64,000 bases of DNA from Rhodocollybia butyracea (Eukaryota; Basidiomycota; Agaricomycetes; Agaricales; Omphalotaceae): contig JADNRY010000066.1 in the NCBI GenBank assembly GCA_015501585.1, forward strand, positions 186,001 to 250,000, written 5' to 3'. This document shows, piece by piece, positions 63,209 to 64,000 of the stretch. The notes beneath the pieces were generated by a model, which saw nothing but the letters and a program-made list of their open reading frames with translations, ran no database searches and was not told the origin of the DNA. Position 1 is the first letter of the stretch, and every line of letters begins with the position of its first letter. A program made the translations under genes and the position numbers.

Positions 63209-64000
63209 CTAAACCTGTTCCGCGCCAGAAGGTCCCTCCTGCACGCCTTGTATGAGGGGAGTGCCAGGCGGTACCACAATCTCCGCCACGCCAACTTCGA
63301 CATGTGGAAGATCTTCGTCCTCGCCGCCCTCCTTCGCTCGATTGGCCGCACCGGGCATTGCTATCAGCACAGCGACATCAAAGTGTGTTGGAGTCGTTGT
63401 CTCTGCGGAAGGCAGTGCTTGATGTGGTTGACGAGGCTTGGTCTCGGCCGATGAAGAACTGTTTGATGTCGAAGAAGGGGATGCCGAACGTCGGGAGGTG
63501 GGAGAAATAAACCTCCAAGCGCCTAATGCTCCGCGGGGAATAGCACGGAGGCGTGAGGTTGTAGTAGTCGTGCTGACAGCATTGTCGGTGGTGGAATCGG
63601 AGGATGTGTCTGAAGAAGAGTTGCTGGTGGTTACTGGTAATGGAATAGTGCCAGTCTTGGAAGATATCGATGCAGACACGGGAAAAACGTCGGACCATTC
63701 CCCTTTGCTATTCAATTCACGTAGGACCGTTGCTTCCCACAGTTTAGGTTTCTTTGCCTAAATCTGATTATCAGTATCTGCGCAGAAAGTGCGAAGTGTA
63801 AAACTTACAAGGTCCACTCTGCCTCGGCTATGAGCTAACACACTGGGTGAAACATATGTTCCGTTGCGAATCGCTTCCTCAATCATGCGGCGGTGGCGTC
63901 GGCGAAGAACAAGCGATCGGATGACGATGGCAGCAGAGACACCAAGAAGGAGGACAAGGGTCGCGAGGAAAGTGTAAACTGGTTGTAATTTGTCAGTTTA
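63209..64000 (-). CDS. Single-pass membrane protein, 3' part (5' end beyond the window)
   Basis: On the minus strand the visible part begins within the first bases at the right edge with a hydrophobic segment (YTFLATLVLLLGVSAAIVIR) followed by a very basic patch (SLVLRRRHRRMIEEAIRNGT). A short intron (about 63759-63809) leads to AKKPKLWEATVLRELNSKGE, a Ser/Thr-rich linker and a proline-containing tail ending GPSGAEQV. The TM-then-RRRHRRMIEEAI pattern is one I know from unnamed mushroom proteins. No enzymatic domain is visible. Topology suggests an extracellular or lumenal N-terminus, lying outside this window. Confidence 0.75.

Overview
The window reads as nuclear chromosome from a mushroom-forming basidiomycete (Agaricomycetes). 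The reasons are protein genes cut by many 48-65 nt GT-AG introns, densely packed genes on both strands, short intergenic gaps, gene families typical of that class (Cla4-type kinase, DUF4470-MYND proteins, F-box/LRR protein, GMC oxidoreductase, oligopeptide transporter, NRPS-like adenylating enzymes) and a large DNA transposon of the Plavaka/CACTA-like type common in these fungi. No species can be named from the sequence alone.

Layout. 0.1-1.6 kb: a conserved fungal protein of unknown function (-), with a decayed partial copy at 2.4-3.0 kb. 3.8-8.0 kb: a Cla4-like p21-activated kinase (+) that carries two alternative copies of its last coding exon. 9.5-11.7 kb: a secreted-domain plus TLC-like multi-pass membrane protein (+). 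12.4-14.3 kb: a GMC oxidoreductase (-). 16.4-20.4 kb: an oligopeptide transporter in about 32 exons (+). 20.6-22.4 kb: a MYND/MSS51_C protein (-). 22.5-26.6 kb: a SNF2 ATPase with a C-terminal PHD-type finger (+), sharing a 150-bp promoter gap with the MYND gene. 26.7-34.6 kb: a DNA transposon with a multi-exon transposase, an accessory protein and a small plus-strand ORF; its right edge abuts a gene that seems to lack its 5' end. 35.3-42.9 kb: two tandem DUF4470-MYND genes, both carrying reading-frame breaks. 44.25 kb: an intron-containing tRNA-Pro.

44.6-57.2 kb is a rearranged, tandemly duplicated region. Two near-parallel units of about 5 kb each carry an intact AMP-forming ligase gene (48.1-50.0 and 52.9-54.8 kb), flanked by fragments of a small secreted-protein gene and of a PX-domain gene. 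Intact versions of the latter two lie at 55.4-57.2 kb. One unit contains a 275-bp solo LTR with a 5-bp target duplication, the other a perfect 65-bp palindrome. 58.7-61.1 kb: a divergent pair, F-box/LRR protein (-) and the NatB catalytic subunit Naa20 (+). 63.2 kb to the end: the 3' part of a single-pass membrane protein (-).

The housekeeping genes (kinase, NatB, SNF2, PX protein) show no sign of forming a pathway together. The only cluster-like grouping is the pair of adenylate-forming enzymes with the secreted-protein copies, and that looks more like recent local duplication than a demonstrated biosynthetic cluster. Exon boundaries were read by eye from splice signals and frame continuity; they have not been checked against transcripts.
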